A stretch of 25,198 nucleotides of DNA from MGR-bin208 sp043779285 (GCA_043779285.1 JAYWEL010000117.1:1-25198), one strand, 5' to 3'; counted from the stretch's first letter, positions 15,638-22,923 are shown. Made by a program: numbers and translations. The notes: generated by a model not told the origin, from the letters alone.

Positions 15638-16912
15638 ATGTTACAAATAGCAATGATCCGGCTTCAACCGGATTTAGTAAAGGAAAAATTAGCCATTAAG
15701 CATTTCAAAGATCTGCAAATTGTTGATTTGGTTATTGAATTGGATGAGCATAGAAAAAAACTTCAATTTGAATTTGATTCTACACAAGCCAAGGTCAATA
15801 GTGCATCAAAAGAAATTGGTATGATGATGGCTCAAGGCTTTAAAGAAAATGCTGAAAATAAAAAAAAGGAAGTTGCCGAATTAAAAATCCTTTTACAACC
15901 TATATCTGAAAAATTGGCTTCCATTGAAATTGAATTGCAAACCGAGTTGGTAAAGCTTCCCAATCTTCCTTCAGATAGAGTTCCTCCGGGTAAAACTCCT
16001 GAAGATAATATCAACGAGAAAGAAGCTGGTGCAAAACCTCAATTGCCGGCTAATGCTGTTCCACACTGGGACCTGATAAAAGAATATGACTTAGTAGATT
16101 TTGAAACTGGTGCAAAAATTACCGGAAGTGGGTTTCCTTTGTATAAAGGACAGGGTGCCAGATTACAAAGAACACTGGTTCAGTATTTTTTAGATTTTAA
16201 TATAGAAGCCGGATACACAGAATACATTCCACCATTTATGGTTAATGAAGCTTCGGCCTATGGCACAGGGCAGTTACCGGATAAAGAGGGACAAATGTAT
16301 CATATGCCCGCAGATGGTTTTTATATGATTCCTACATCAGAAGTTCCTGTAACAAATATTTACCGCGATGAAATTGTAAAAGAAACTGAATTACCTATCA
16401 AAATGACCGCTTATTCTCCTTGCTTTAGAAGAGAGGCGGGTAGTTTTGGAAAAGATGTTCGTGGATTGAACCGTGTACATCAATTTGAAAAAGTGGAAAT
16501 CATTCAACTTGTAAAACCGAATAAAAGTTATGAAGCCTTGGACGAAATGGTTGACCATGTGGAAAGACTTTTACAATCGTTGGAATTACCATATCGCATT
16601 TTAAAACTTTGTGGTGGCGATATGAGTTTTGCTTCTGCCATTACCTACGATTTTGAAGTGTATAGTGCGGCACAGGAAAAATGGTTGGAGGTTAGTTCTG
16701 TTTCCAATTTCGAGAATTTTCAGACCAGCCGGATGAAGATTCGATATAAAGACGAAAATGGTAAGTCGCAATTTGTGCATTCTTTAAATGGAAGTTCATT
16801 GGCTTTGCCAAGAATTGTTGCCAGCTTATTGGAAAACAATCAAACAGATGAAGGAATCAAACTGCCGAAAGTGCTTCATGCATATTTCAGAAATGAAATG
16901 ATAACGAAATAA
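15638..16912 (+). CDS. serS: Seryl-tRNA synthetase
   Basis: SerRS is a class II enzyme that charges tRNA-Ser, and tRNA-Sec where present. The 424-residue product has the N-terminal coiled-coil arm (about 25-105) that grips the tRNA long arm, then the catalytic domain. TSEVPV (near 232) and motif 2 (PCFRREAGSFGKDVRGLNRVHQFEKVE, starting about 260) are present, as is motif 3 with NGSSLALPRIVASLLE (about 383-398). ATG at 15638 gives MLQIAMIR, a usual opening for this enzyme in Bacteroidota, and fits the promoter just upstream. It ends 8 bp before a bidirectional terminator shared with the convergent thioredoxin-like gene. Confidence 0.96.
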   Translation: MLQIAMIRLQPDLVKEKLAIKHFKDLQIVDLVIELDEHRKKLQFEFDSTQAKVNSASKEIGMMMAQGFKENAENKKKEVAELKILLQPISEKLASIEIELQTELVKLPNLPSDRVPPGKTPEDNINEKEAGAKPQLPANAVPHWDLIKEYDLVDFETGAKITGSGFPLYKGQGARLQRTLVQYFLDFNIEAGYTEYIPPFMVNEASAYGTGQLPDKEGQMYHMPADGFYMIPTSEVPVTNIYRDEIVKETELPIKMTAYSPCFRREAGSFGKDVRGLNRVHQFEKVEIIQLVKPNKSYEALDEMVDHVERLLQSLELPYRILKLCGGDMSFASAITYDFEVYSAAQEKWLEVSSVSNFENFQTSRMKIRYKDENGKSQFVHSLNGSSLALPRIVASLLENNQTDEGIKLPKVLHAYFRNEMITK

Positions 16913-16920
16913 TTTTACTT

Positions 16921-16954
16921 ATTGAAAAGGTCCACCATTGCGGACCTTTTCAAT
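16921..16954. terminator. Bidirectional terminator between serS and the TlpA-like gene
   Basis: 16921-16933 and 16942-16954 form a perfect 13-bp stem (core AAAAGGTCC/GGACCTTTT) around an 8-nt loop. It has A-rich and T-rich sides and serves two convergent genes whose stops are 46 bp apart. Confidence 0.88.
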
Positions 16955-16958
16955 TTAT

Positions 16959-18119
16959 TTATCTTAAAACTTCCTGCAGTTTTTGCTCCAATGCTTCTCC
17001 CCGCAAATTTTCAGCAATTATTTTTCCTTCCGGGTCCAACAAAACATTAAAAGGTATTCCCTGAATATTATACAATAATACCACAGAACTTTCCCAACCT
17101 TTTAAATCGCTCACCTGAGTCCAGGTTAATTTATCATCTGCAATGGCTTTCATCCATTTATCTTTTTGATCAGGATTATCCAATGACACACCTAATATGG
17201 TAAAATTTTTATCCTTGAATTTATTATAAGCACTCACTACATGCGGATTTTCAACCCTGCATGGTTTGCACCAACTTGCCCAGAAATCAACCAATACATA
17301 TTTACCCCGAAAAGAATTCAGGGCAACCATATTACCATCAACAGATGGCAAACTAAATTCCGGTGCTTGTTTACCTACAAAGCCTTTACTTTTTTCAGCC
17401 TGGGTATTTATAATCATCAGTACATCCTGCAATCCTTTGTGTTCCGGAAAATTTTTTAGCCCATCATTCAACATCGCTATAAGCTGGTCTGAACTAAAAG
17501 CTTCTATTCTTAAATTGGGATTATTTGATATGCTCTGATATGAACCTAAGGCAAATAACAAAAGAGCTGGACTTTTTGAATCCTTAATAAAATCAGATGT
17601 GTATTTCCTGATAGTCAGAGCATTGGTATTTCTTTTTTGAATTAAAAGCGACAACAAACTATCACTTACTTTTTGCCTGTATAATGTATCAATCTGTTGA
17701 TCGTAATTATATAATAAACGGATCTTACTGCCTGAAGTGGTTACATAATCCTTCATCAACTGACTTGCAGGTGATCCTTCCACCGTATAAGCATCTTCCC
17801 GGTTTTTGAGATCTGCTTTGACTTTTATTTTTTCAACATCATTAATCAACGTTGCAAACGGGTATTGGCTGTTGTCCAAAACAAGGTTGAACAATGCCTC
17901 CTCTGTTGGCTTTGCTTTCAAAACAAATTCTCCGTTTTTCCCAAGTACAGCAGAATCTACAGGAGGCGGCTGATTTCCTGTCATGGCGGTTTCTACCAGG
18001 TAAACCATTTTAGCATTACTGTTTAAAATGGTGCCTGATACTTCAAATTGGTTGATTGATTTCTTACAGGAAGCCAGTATTATTAATCCGGCTATCAATA
18101 TTATTAATCGATTCTTCAT
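16959..18119 (-). CDS. TlpA-like thioredoxin-fold lipoprotein with DUF4369-type N-domain
   Basis: This is a predicted envelope thiol-disulfide oxidoreductase. The 386-residue product has a lipoprotein signal with Cys18 (IILAS-C-KK). An N-terminal beta-rich domain (about 25-115, FEVSGTILNSNAKMVYL) resembles DUF4369, which often precedes TlpA domains in Bacteroidota. A helical linker follows (about 120-245). The C-terminal AhpC/TSA-Redoxin-type thioredoxin fold (about 250-386) has WASWCKPC with Cys284 and Cys287, and the cis-Pro segment GIPFNVLLDPEG. Such proteins are thought to reduce exported cysteines or assist cytochrome maturation; no partner is visible here. It follows gatB by 11 bp and is probably in the same transcript. 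Confidence 0.9.
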   Translation of the reverse strand: MKNRLIILIAGLIILASCKKSINQFEVSGTILNSNAKMVYLVETAMTGNQPPPVDSAVLGKNGEFVLKAKPTEEALFNLVLDNSQYPFATLINDVEKIKVKADLKNREDAYTVEGSPASQLMKDYVTTSGSKIRLLYNYDQQIDTLYRQKVSDSLLSLLIQKRNTNALTIRKYTSDFIKDSKSPALLLFALGSYQSISNNPNLRIEAFSSDQLIAMLNDGLKNFPEHKGLQDVLMIINTQAEKSKGFVGKQAPEFSLPSVDGNMVALNSFRGKYVLVDFWASWCKPCRVENPHVVSAYNKFKDKNFTILGVSLDNPDQKDKWMKAIADDKLTWTQVSDLKGWESSVVLLYNIQGIPFNVLLDPEGKIIAENLRGEALEQKLQEVLR

Positions 18120-18130
18120 TTACTTTTTAT

Positions 18131-19591
18131 TTATGGTTTATTTAATTTTTCTGTTAAAAGATCAGTGGTAATTTTTGGATCTGCTTTTCCTTTGGAGAGT
18201 TTTTTTACTTCACCTACAAAAAGTCCAATCAACCCTTTTTTACCTTTTTTATATTCCAATACCTTACCAGGAAAATTTTGTAAAACAGTCTCCACCCATT
18301 CATTGATCGAATCTTCGCTGCTATCCTGAATAAGATTTAATGCTTCTGCAATGTCCAATACTTCCTTATCCGGATTATTTATTAATTCATCGAACACAGT
18401 CGAAGAAGCATTGGAGAAACTCAATTTCCCGTTATCAACTAAGTTAATCAAGTCCGCAATTCTTTCACTGCTTACGGGAAAATTTTCAATTGTTTTATTA
18501 TTATTATTCAACCAGTTTTTTACCGGACCGGTCATCCAGTTTGCAGATGGTTTAAATTTATTTGAATGCCTACCAAGTTTTTCAAAATAATCGGAAAACA
18601 GTCTCTCCTCAGCTAAAACTTCTGCATCATATTCTGAAAGCGAAAATTCGTTTATATATTTTTTTATCCGCTCAGCCGGCAACATGGGAATTGATTCTCC
18701 CACCTTTTCAATAAATTCCTCCGTAATATTGAAAGCGGTTAAATCCGGTTCGGGAAAATAGCGATAATCCTCTGCGTCTTCTTTATCCCGTATTGGAAAA
18801 GTCGAATCATCCGATGCATCAAAACTTAAGGTTTGCTGAATAATGGTGCCGCCATTTTCCAAAATTTCAATCAATCTTTTTGATTCAATTTCAATGGCTT
18901 TTTTTACATTCCGAATACTATTTAGATTCTTTACTTCTACCCGTGTGCCCAGTTTGGTATCGCCTTTTTTTCGTACAGAAATATTTGCATCACAACGCAA
19001 ACTCCCTTCTTCCATATTTCCGTCACATACATTCAGATAACGAACTATTTTCCTGACTTCAGAAACATAAGCGAATGCTTCATCTGCACTACTCATAACC
19101 GGTTCTGTAACAATTTCTATCAATGGAGTACCTGCACGGTTATAATCAATAGACGTGTTCTCCGCATCTACATCATGCAAACTTTTACCGGCATCTTCTT
19201 CCAGGTGAATTCTGTTCAGTTTAATTTGTTTTGTACCCGATGCTGTTTTTATTGCAATATAACCCCCTTTACAAATAGGCGTGGTATGTTGCGACACCTG
19301 GTATCCTTTTGGCAAATCGGGATAGAAATAATTTTTTCTTGCAAAATAATTGTAGTTCTCAATTTCGCAATGACATGCTAAACCCATTTTTATAGCCAGT
19401 TCAATGGCTTTTTTATTGATGCGGGGCAATGTACCCGGATGGGCCAATGTAATTGCTGATGTTTGAGCATTCGGTTCGGCACCAAATGCTGTGCTATCGC
19501 CGCTAAACAACTTGCTTTTGGTTAAAAGTTGGGCATGAATTTCCAGCCCCACAACAATCTCATAATCCTGATAACGAATGATATTATCCAT
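18131..19591 (-). CDS. gatB: Asp-tRNA(Asn)/Glu-tRNA(Gln) amidotransferase subunit B
   Basis: GatB is the kinase and tRNA-binding subunit of GatCAB, which turns mischarged Glu-tRNA(Gln) or Asp-tRNA(Asn) into the correct amide form. The 486-residue product has normal length. It opens with VGLEIHAQLLTKSKLFSGD and carries RAGTPLIEIVTEP, GSLRCDANISVR and DYRYFPEPDL, all family hallmarks. The C-terminal part (about 330-486) is the helical YqeY-like tail domain. GatA and GatC are not in the window. The thioredoxin lipoprotein gene follows after 11 bp, an unrelated function that suggests simple cotranscription. Confidence 0.96.
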   Translation of the reverse strand: MDNIIRYQDYEIVVGLEIHAQLLTKSKLFSGDSTAFGAEPNAQTSAITLAHPGTLPRINKKAIELAIKMGLACHCEIENYNYFARKNYFYPDLPKGYQVSQHTTPICKGGYIAIKTASGTKQIKLNRIHLEEDAGKSLHDVDAENTSIDYNRAGTPLIEIVTEPVMSSADEAFAYVSEVRKIVRYLNVCDGNMEEGSLRCDANISVRKKGDTKLGTRVEVKNLNSIRNVKKAIEIESKRLIEILENGGTIIQQTLSFDASDDSTFPIRDKEDAEDYRYFPEPDLTAFNITEEFIEKVGESIPMLPAERIKKYINEFSLSEYDAEVLAEERLFSDYFEKLGRHSNKFKPSANWMTGPVKNWLNNNNKTIENFPVSSERIADLINLVDNGKLSFSNASSTVFDELINNPDKEVLDIAEALNLIQDSSEDSINEWVETVLQNFPGKVLEYKKGKKGLIGLFVGEVKKLSKGKADPKITTDLLTEKLNKP

Positions 19592-19659
19592 AAAAACAGA
19601 TGCCCGATAGATTGAAGTTTTAATTTAAAATTTAAAAAAACTTATGCTGTCAAGATTGT

Positions 19660-19667
19660 CAAAAATA
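19660..19667 (-). promoter_or_regulatory. Possible -7 box of gatB
   Basis: On the minus strand this reads TATTTTTG, an exact TAnnTTTG match, about 69 bp upstream of the gatB start. The nearest upstream TTG is 30 nt away, too far for a standard -33 element. Confidence 0.35.
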
Positions 19668-19704
19668 GTTAATAAATTTTTCAGGATTAGAATACTACAA
19701 GTTA

Positions 19705-19748
19705 AAAAGCCGGTTCATCCCATTAATTAGTGGGATGAACCGGCTTTT
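19705..19748. terminator. Strong bidirectional terminator upstream of gatB
   Basis: 19705-19722 and 19731-19748 form a perfect 18-bp stem (core GCCGGTTCATCCCA) with an 8-nt loop. It has five T after it on the minus strand and four on the plus strand. It lies between the gatB start and the 92-bp repeat, where no annotated gene ends. Confidence 0.8.
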
Positions 19749-19755
19749 AGAAGTC

Positions 19756-19847
19756 ATACCATCTTGATTTACTAAATAGTCCAACGCCCGCCTGACCGGA
19801 CGGGCAGGGACTATGTGTAAATCTTAGATGGTATTATACCGCAGAAA
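19756..19847. repeat. 92-bp dispersed palindromic repeat, right copy (inverted)
   Basis: Exact reverse complement of 1-92. Identity stops at 19756 on the inner side (GTCAT before ATACC here; the left copy continues differently after position 92). On the outer side the left copy is cut by the window edge. The copy sits 7 bp from the terminator hairpin at 19705-19748 and marks the change from core genes to the hip operon. Confidence 0.9.
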
Positions 19848-19886
19848 AGCGCATTGAACTATTTACTGTTTATAAGCGGTATAACT

Positions 19887-19915
19887 CCCGTCCGAATGGC
19901 ACCTGCCGGGCGGGC
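19887..19915. repeat. GC-rich palindromic element
   Basis: CCCGTCC at the left and GGCGGGC at the right bracket a short core. It resembles the GC-rich centre of the 92-bp repeat, and a GCGGTATAA string just before it (19876-19884) also occurs in that repeat. It could be a diverged relative. The whole stretch 19592-19978 otherwise holds only the hairpin, the repeat and A/C-rich filler (19918-19950). Confidence 0.45.
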
Positions 19916-19977
19916 TTAATTCATAATTCTCAACCCTCAACCCCTCAAAGTAAAAGATCTTCATCTGGGTAAATATA

Positions 19978-20012
19978 AATGTTGTATATTATCAACATTA
20001 CTGCTATTTTTG
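19978..20012 (+). promoter_or_regulatory. hip operon promoter with overlapping palindromic operator
   Basis: TTG at 19982-19984 and TATTTTTG at 20005-20012, 20 nt apart, form a full Bacteroidota-type promoter. AATGTTG (19978-19984) and CAACATT (19993-19999) form a perfect 7-bp inverted repeat with an 8-nt spacer. The -33 TTG lies inside the left arm and the right arm fills the promoter spacer, so a bound dimer would block transcription. The layout matches the arms-N8-arms plan of the E. coli HipB operator, though the bases differ. It predicts a start near 20019 and supports ATG at 20036. Confidence 0.75.
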
Positions 20013-20035
20013 TGGAAAATAAACAGCAAATAAAT

Positions 20036-20332
20036 ATGAGCCGTAAAAAACAAATATTGTTTCCCAAGTATCAGAAAGTATTGGAGCAGGTAGGCGAAAA
20101 TATAAAATTAGCCAGGAAGCGGAGGAAACTTACCAGCATCCAGGTGGCAGAACGTGCCTGTATTGACCGTACCACACTGTATCATATTGAGAAAGGTAAC
20201 AGCAGTGTTTCCATAGCTGCTTATTTTAATACACTTCGGGTATTGGGGCTGCAGGATGATTTTTTGAAACTGGCGGCAGATGATAATTATGGCAGAAAAT
20301 TACAAGACCTGAGTTTAATGGGAAATAAGTAG
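20036..20332 (+). CDS. HipB-like antitoxin, XRE-family DNA-binding protein
   Basis: This is the likely antitoxin and autorepressor of the adjacent HipA-like kinase. The 98-residue product has one Cro/C1-type helix-turn-helix (about 20-74; KLARKRRKLTSIQVAERACIDRTTLYHIEKG), with the recognition helix near RTTLYHIE, and short tails on either side. In the known system HipB dimers bind operator DNA and hold HipA inactive. Start at 20036 (MSRKKQ) is preferred over ATG 19979: the upstream ATG lies inside the operator and ahead of the predicted transcription start. It ends 2 bp before the kinase gene, so translation is probably coupled. No symbol is given because orthology to E. coli hipB is not shown. 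Confidence 0.85.
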   Translation: MSRKKQILFPKYQKVLEQVGENIKLARKRRKLTSIQVAERACIDRTTLYHIEKGNSSVSIAAYFNTLRVLGLQDDFLKLAADDNYGRKLQDLSLMGNK

Positions 20333-20334
20333 CC

Positions 20335-21585
20335 ATGGCAACTGCTAAAACAGAAATATTCGTATATGCCCATTGGTTAGGGATGCCTGAACCGAAGTGT
20401 ATAGGTGTGCTTAATGCCCAACAAGTCAAAGGAAAAAAGGCATTTAGTTTTGCGTATGATACCGGCTGGATTCGGTCTAAAGAACAACAGGTACTCGATC
20501 CTGATATTGCCTGGTTTACCGGCCCGCAATACCCGAATGGCAAAGAGAATTTCGGGATGTTTATGGATTCGATGCCGGATACCTGGGGACGAACTTTAAT
20601 GAAGCGTCGTGCTGCCCAGCTTGCCAAAGAAGCAGGAACGCAGGTGCCGGTTTTATATGATATTGATTTTTTGCTGGGTGTGTATGATGAAACGAGGATG
20701 GGTGCATTGCGGTTCAAACTTGACAAGGATGGACATTTCCTGGATGACAACCATGGTTTGCCCGTTCCGCCATGGGCAAGCATCAAAGAGCTGCAATATG
20801 GAGCAGTGGTATTGGAAACTAATGAAGACAGTGAAGAAGTAAAAAAATGGCTGGCCATTTTGATGGCTCCGGGTTCTTCTTTGGGTGGTGCCCGTCCGAA
20901 AGCAAATATCGCCGATGACCTTGGGCATTTATGGATTGCCAAGTTTCCATCGAAGGCAGATACCATTGATAAAGCTGCATGGGAATATCTCACTTACAAA
21001 CTGGCCTTGCAGTGTGCAGTTGAAATGCCGGAATCGAGGATTGAAAAAGTGGCCGGGAACTATCATACATTTTTCAGCAAAAGGTTTGACCGGCAAAAAG
21101 CTGAACGTATTCATTTTGCTTCTGCTATGACCATGACGGGACAAAATGAAGATACCATTAAAGAGAATCCTGCCAGCTACTTAGACATGGCAGAATTTAT
21201 TCAGTACCATGGTGCACAAAATAAACAAGACCTGCAGCAACTCTGGCGACGGATTGTTTTTCATATTGCTGTCTCTAACACCGATGATCATCTGCGCAAT
21301 CATGGTTTTATACTAACAGATAAGGGCTGGATTCTGTCACCCGCTTTTGATATCAATCCTTCTGTTGATAAAGATGGACTAGCTTTAAATATTGATACCC
21401 ACAACAACGCCCTGGACTTTGAACTGGCAAAATCGGTGGGTGAATATTTTCAGTTGAATAATGTTGAAATGAATACCATTATTGCAGAAGTGAAAATTGC
21501 TGTAAGTGGATGGAAAAATTTTGCCCGGGAGATTGGTATTTCAAGGGCAGAACAGGAACTCATGCGTGCTGCATTCAGGTATTAA
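20335..21585 (+). CDS. HipA-family Ser/Thr kinase toxin, full length
   Basis: HipA kinases phosphorylate a cellular target (GltX in E. coli) and induce dormancy. This 416-residue protein has both the N-terminal subdomain (about 8-130, FGMFMDSMPDTWGRTLMKRR) and the kinase core. Key residues by motif: Ser182 in SSLGGARPK, the place of autophosphorylated E. coli Ser150; Lys203 in LWIAKFPS for ATP; Asp317 in NTDDHLRNHG as catalytic base; and Asp339 in LSPAFDINP for metal. All are present, so it should be active. The DDHLRNHG sequence differs from the E. coli loop, and the target cannot be inferred. It starts 2 bp after the antitoxin stop. No clear terminator follows; the next 1.3 kb is repeat-rich. 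Confidence 0.88.
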   Translation: MATAKTEIFVYAHWLGMPEPKCIGVLNAQQVKGKKAFSFAYDTGWIRSKEQQVLDPDIAWFTGPQYPNGKENFGMFMDSMPDTWGRTLMKRRAAQLAKEAGTQVPVLYDIDFLLGVYDETRMGALRFKLDKDGHFLDDNHGLPVPPWASIKELQYGAVVLETNEDSEEVKKWLAILMAPGSSLGGARPKANIADDLGHLWIAKFPSKADTIDKAAWEYLTYKLALQCAVEMPESRIEKVAGNYHTFFSKRFDRQKAERIHFASAMTMTGQNEDTIKENPASYLDMAEFIQYHGAQNKQDLQQLWRRIVFHIAVSNTDDHLRNHGFILTDKGWILSPAFDINPSVDKDGLALNIDTHNNALDFELAKSVGEYFQLNNVEMNTIIAEVKIAVSGWKNFAREIGISRAEQELMRAAFRY

Positions 21586-22020
21586 TTCTGTCTGGATTGG
21601 AATGGCAAAATTCTTAATTCAAAACCCTCAACCCTCAACCCCTCAAGGGAATTAGTATATTGGGAATTGGGTATTAGGCAAAAAACCAAAAAACCAAAAA
21701 AGCAAAAAAACGAAAAAACAAAAAAGCAAAGTCAAAAGGCAAAAGGCAAAAAAAGGTTAAGCAAAGAATTTTCGCTGTGTATCGCCGTGTACTCTGTGCC
21801 TGCCTGCCGGTAGGCAGGGTTAAATAAAAAGCCAAAAGTCTAAATTCAAAAGTCTAAATTCAAAATTCAAAATTCAAAACTCATAACTATAAACTCTCAA
21901 CTCATAACTCTCAACTCTCAACCCCTCAACCCCTCAACCCATCAAGAGCAATAAGCAATGAGCAATTCATAATTCATAATTCTCAATTCTTAATTCATAA
22001 AACCTCTCAACCCCTCAACC
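21586..22020. repeat. Low-complexity A/C-rich intergenic tract
   Basis: This is non-coding DNA built from short near-repeats: AACCCTCAACCCCTCAA strings (about 21629-21651 and again 21893-21942 and 22004-22020), an AAAACCAAAAAAGC ladder (21681-21729), and AATTCAAAATTCATAATTC strings. Strand composition is strongly skewed to A and C on the plus strand. I see no gene, and no clear terminator for the hip operon. Confidence 0.7.
21799..21818. repeat. GC-rich palindrome
   Basis: CCTGCCT and AGGCAGG form a perfect 7-bp stem around GCCGGT in AT-rich surroundings. It resembles the GC-rich palindromes at 41-63, 19887-19915 and 22778-22825. Confidence 0.55.
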
Positions 22021-22045
22021 TTCCCTCTAAAAATAAACCATCAAA

Positions 22046-22053
22046 TAACTTTG
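22046..22053 (+). promoter_or_regulatory. Possible -7 box upstream of the surface-protein leader
   Basis: TAACTTTG is an exact TAnnTTTG match, but no -33 TTG lies at the usual distance. If used, it would give a leader of about 860 nt before the ATG at 22924. Confidence 0.3.
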
Positions 22054-22184
22054 TTTTATAATATTTCGGTATTATATTCACAGTCTGGTATAAAAAAATT
22101 CGTAATTGTATTAGTTACCCTTTGAAAAGAACTTTACATTAGATGGCTTAAAGCCAACGAAACAAGAACCAACTCCAATTTAAT

Positions 22185-22285
22185 CACTATCCCCTCGAAC
22201 AACCACTGATTAATCAATGATTATTAGCAAGTGATAAAGACTCAGTGAGAGTACTTTATTGAAACACTATCCCCTCGAACAACCA
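22185..22285 (+). repeat. 80-bp diverged direct repeat with a conserved 21-nt head
   Basis: A 21-nt string beginning CACTATCCCCTCGAAC is identical at 22185-22205 and 22265-22285. Downstream of each copy there is weaker matching (GATTAATCAATGATTATTAG against GGTTAAGCATGAACAGTAG), so the unit is probably a diverged 80-bp tandem duplication reaching about 22344. A weaker third relative may lie near 22113-22131 (TAGTTACCCTTTGAA). Confidence 0.6.
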
Positions 22286-22562
22286 GGTTAAGCATGAACA
22301 GTAGCACAAAGGACCATTTCCTTGTGAAGATTAACTAATGCCTAAATGTGAACAATTGGATTTAAAATCTTTAATGAACCTTAACCCAGACAGACCTGCC
22401 CTAACCGGTGGGTATTGCCATTTATACCAGTACAACCATTATTCATTCCCTGCCAAAAGAAAATTTATGAACAAGATTTATCAGATGCTGATCGCTGTAT
22501 TAAACAATTTAGTTAACCTGTTAATCAACAAGTCGGTCTTTGCCGTAAACCGGCAAAATGTT

Positions 22563-22633
22563 TGTCATGCTGAACGGAGTGAAGCATCTCATTCCCCGAT
22601 CTCTTGTCATTCCGAGAGGAACGAGGGATCTTA
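22563..22633. repeat. Two units of a TGTCAT-type dispersed intergenic repeat
   Basis: TGTCATGCTGAACGGAG... (22563-22590) and TGTCATTCCGAGAGGAAC... (22605-22633) are two variants of one unit. Translated in one frame they give CHAERSEASH and CHSERNEGSY, peptide strings that appear widely in spurious annotations of dispersed bacterial repeats. Confidence 0.7.
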
Positions 22634-22777
22634 CTTCAATTCCGTCCGGAATATGCAAAGCGGGGAATCCTTAAATGGCCTGGACCATAACCATCCCGGT
22701 ATGGAAACGCATGGTTTCATCATGCCACAACGCAGTGAATATGCTGCTGTAAACAACATATTCAACTCCGAACTTCC

Positions 22778-22825
22778 GCCCGCCAGCCCGAGCCTTCATG
22801 GACGGGGACGACCGGTACGGACGGG
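22778..22825. repeat. GC-rich palindromic element
   Basis: GCCCGCC at the left and GACGGGC at the right bracket a GC-rich core with GGACGGGGACGACCGG, in AT-rich flanks. It is similar in composition to the other GC-rich palindromes of the window and may be a longer variant. Confidence 0.45.
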
Positions 22826-22923
22826 CATAACTCTTAATTCTCAATTCAACATTCACAACTCACCATTCACAATTGACAATTAACAATTCACCATTAACAA
22901 TTCACCATTAACCAATCACATTT

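Larger units (their letters stand above)
22021..22923 (+). other. Long gene-free leader region of the large surface protein
   Basis: Starting from a -7-like box at 22046, this stretch holds a diverged 80-bp direct repeat, small hairpins (GGCTTAAAGCC at 22146-22156; AAGGA/TCCTT near 22310-22323), two TGTCAT-type dispersed repeat units, a GC-rich palindromic element (22778-22825), and degenerate AACAATTCACCATT strings up to the start codon. A frame at 22338-22883 is open by chance through these repeats. Confidence 0.5.

Noticed and set aside
1..19847. Composite transposon or genomic island bounded by the 92-bp repeats
   Set aside because: The segment holds core genes with ordinary composition, no transposase or integrase, and no visible target duplication.
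20226..20993. 255-codon open frame on the minus strand
   Set aside because: It lies antisense to the start of the HipA kinase gene, whose frame has clear kinase motifs. The antisense product has no recognisable features.
22185..22285. CRISPR array
   Set aside because: Only two exact repeat heads are present, the intervening DNA is itself a diverged copy, and no cas gene is visible.
22338..22883. 181-codon open frame on the plus strand before the surface-protein gene
   Set aside because: It runs through dispersed repeats (translating to CHAERSEASH and CHSERNEGSY), a GC-rich palindrome and AT-rich filler. It resembles no protein and looks open by chance.
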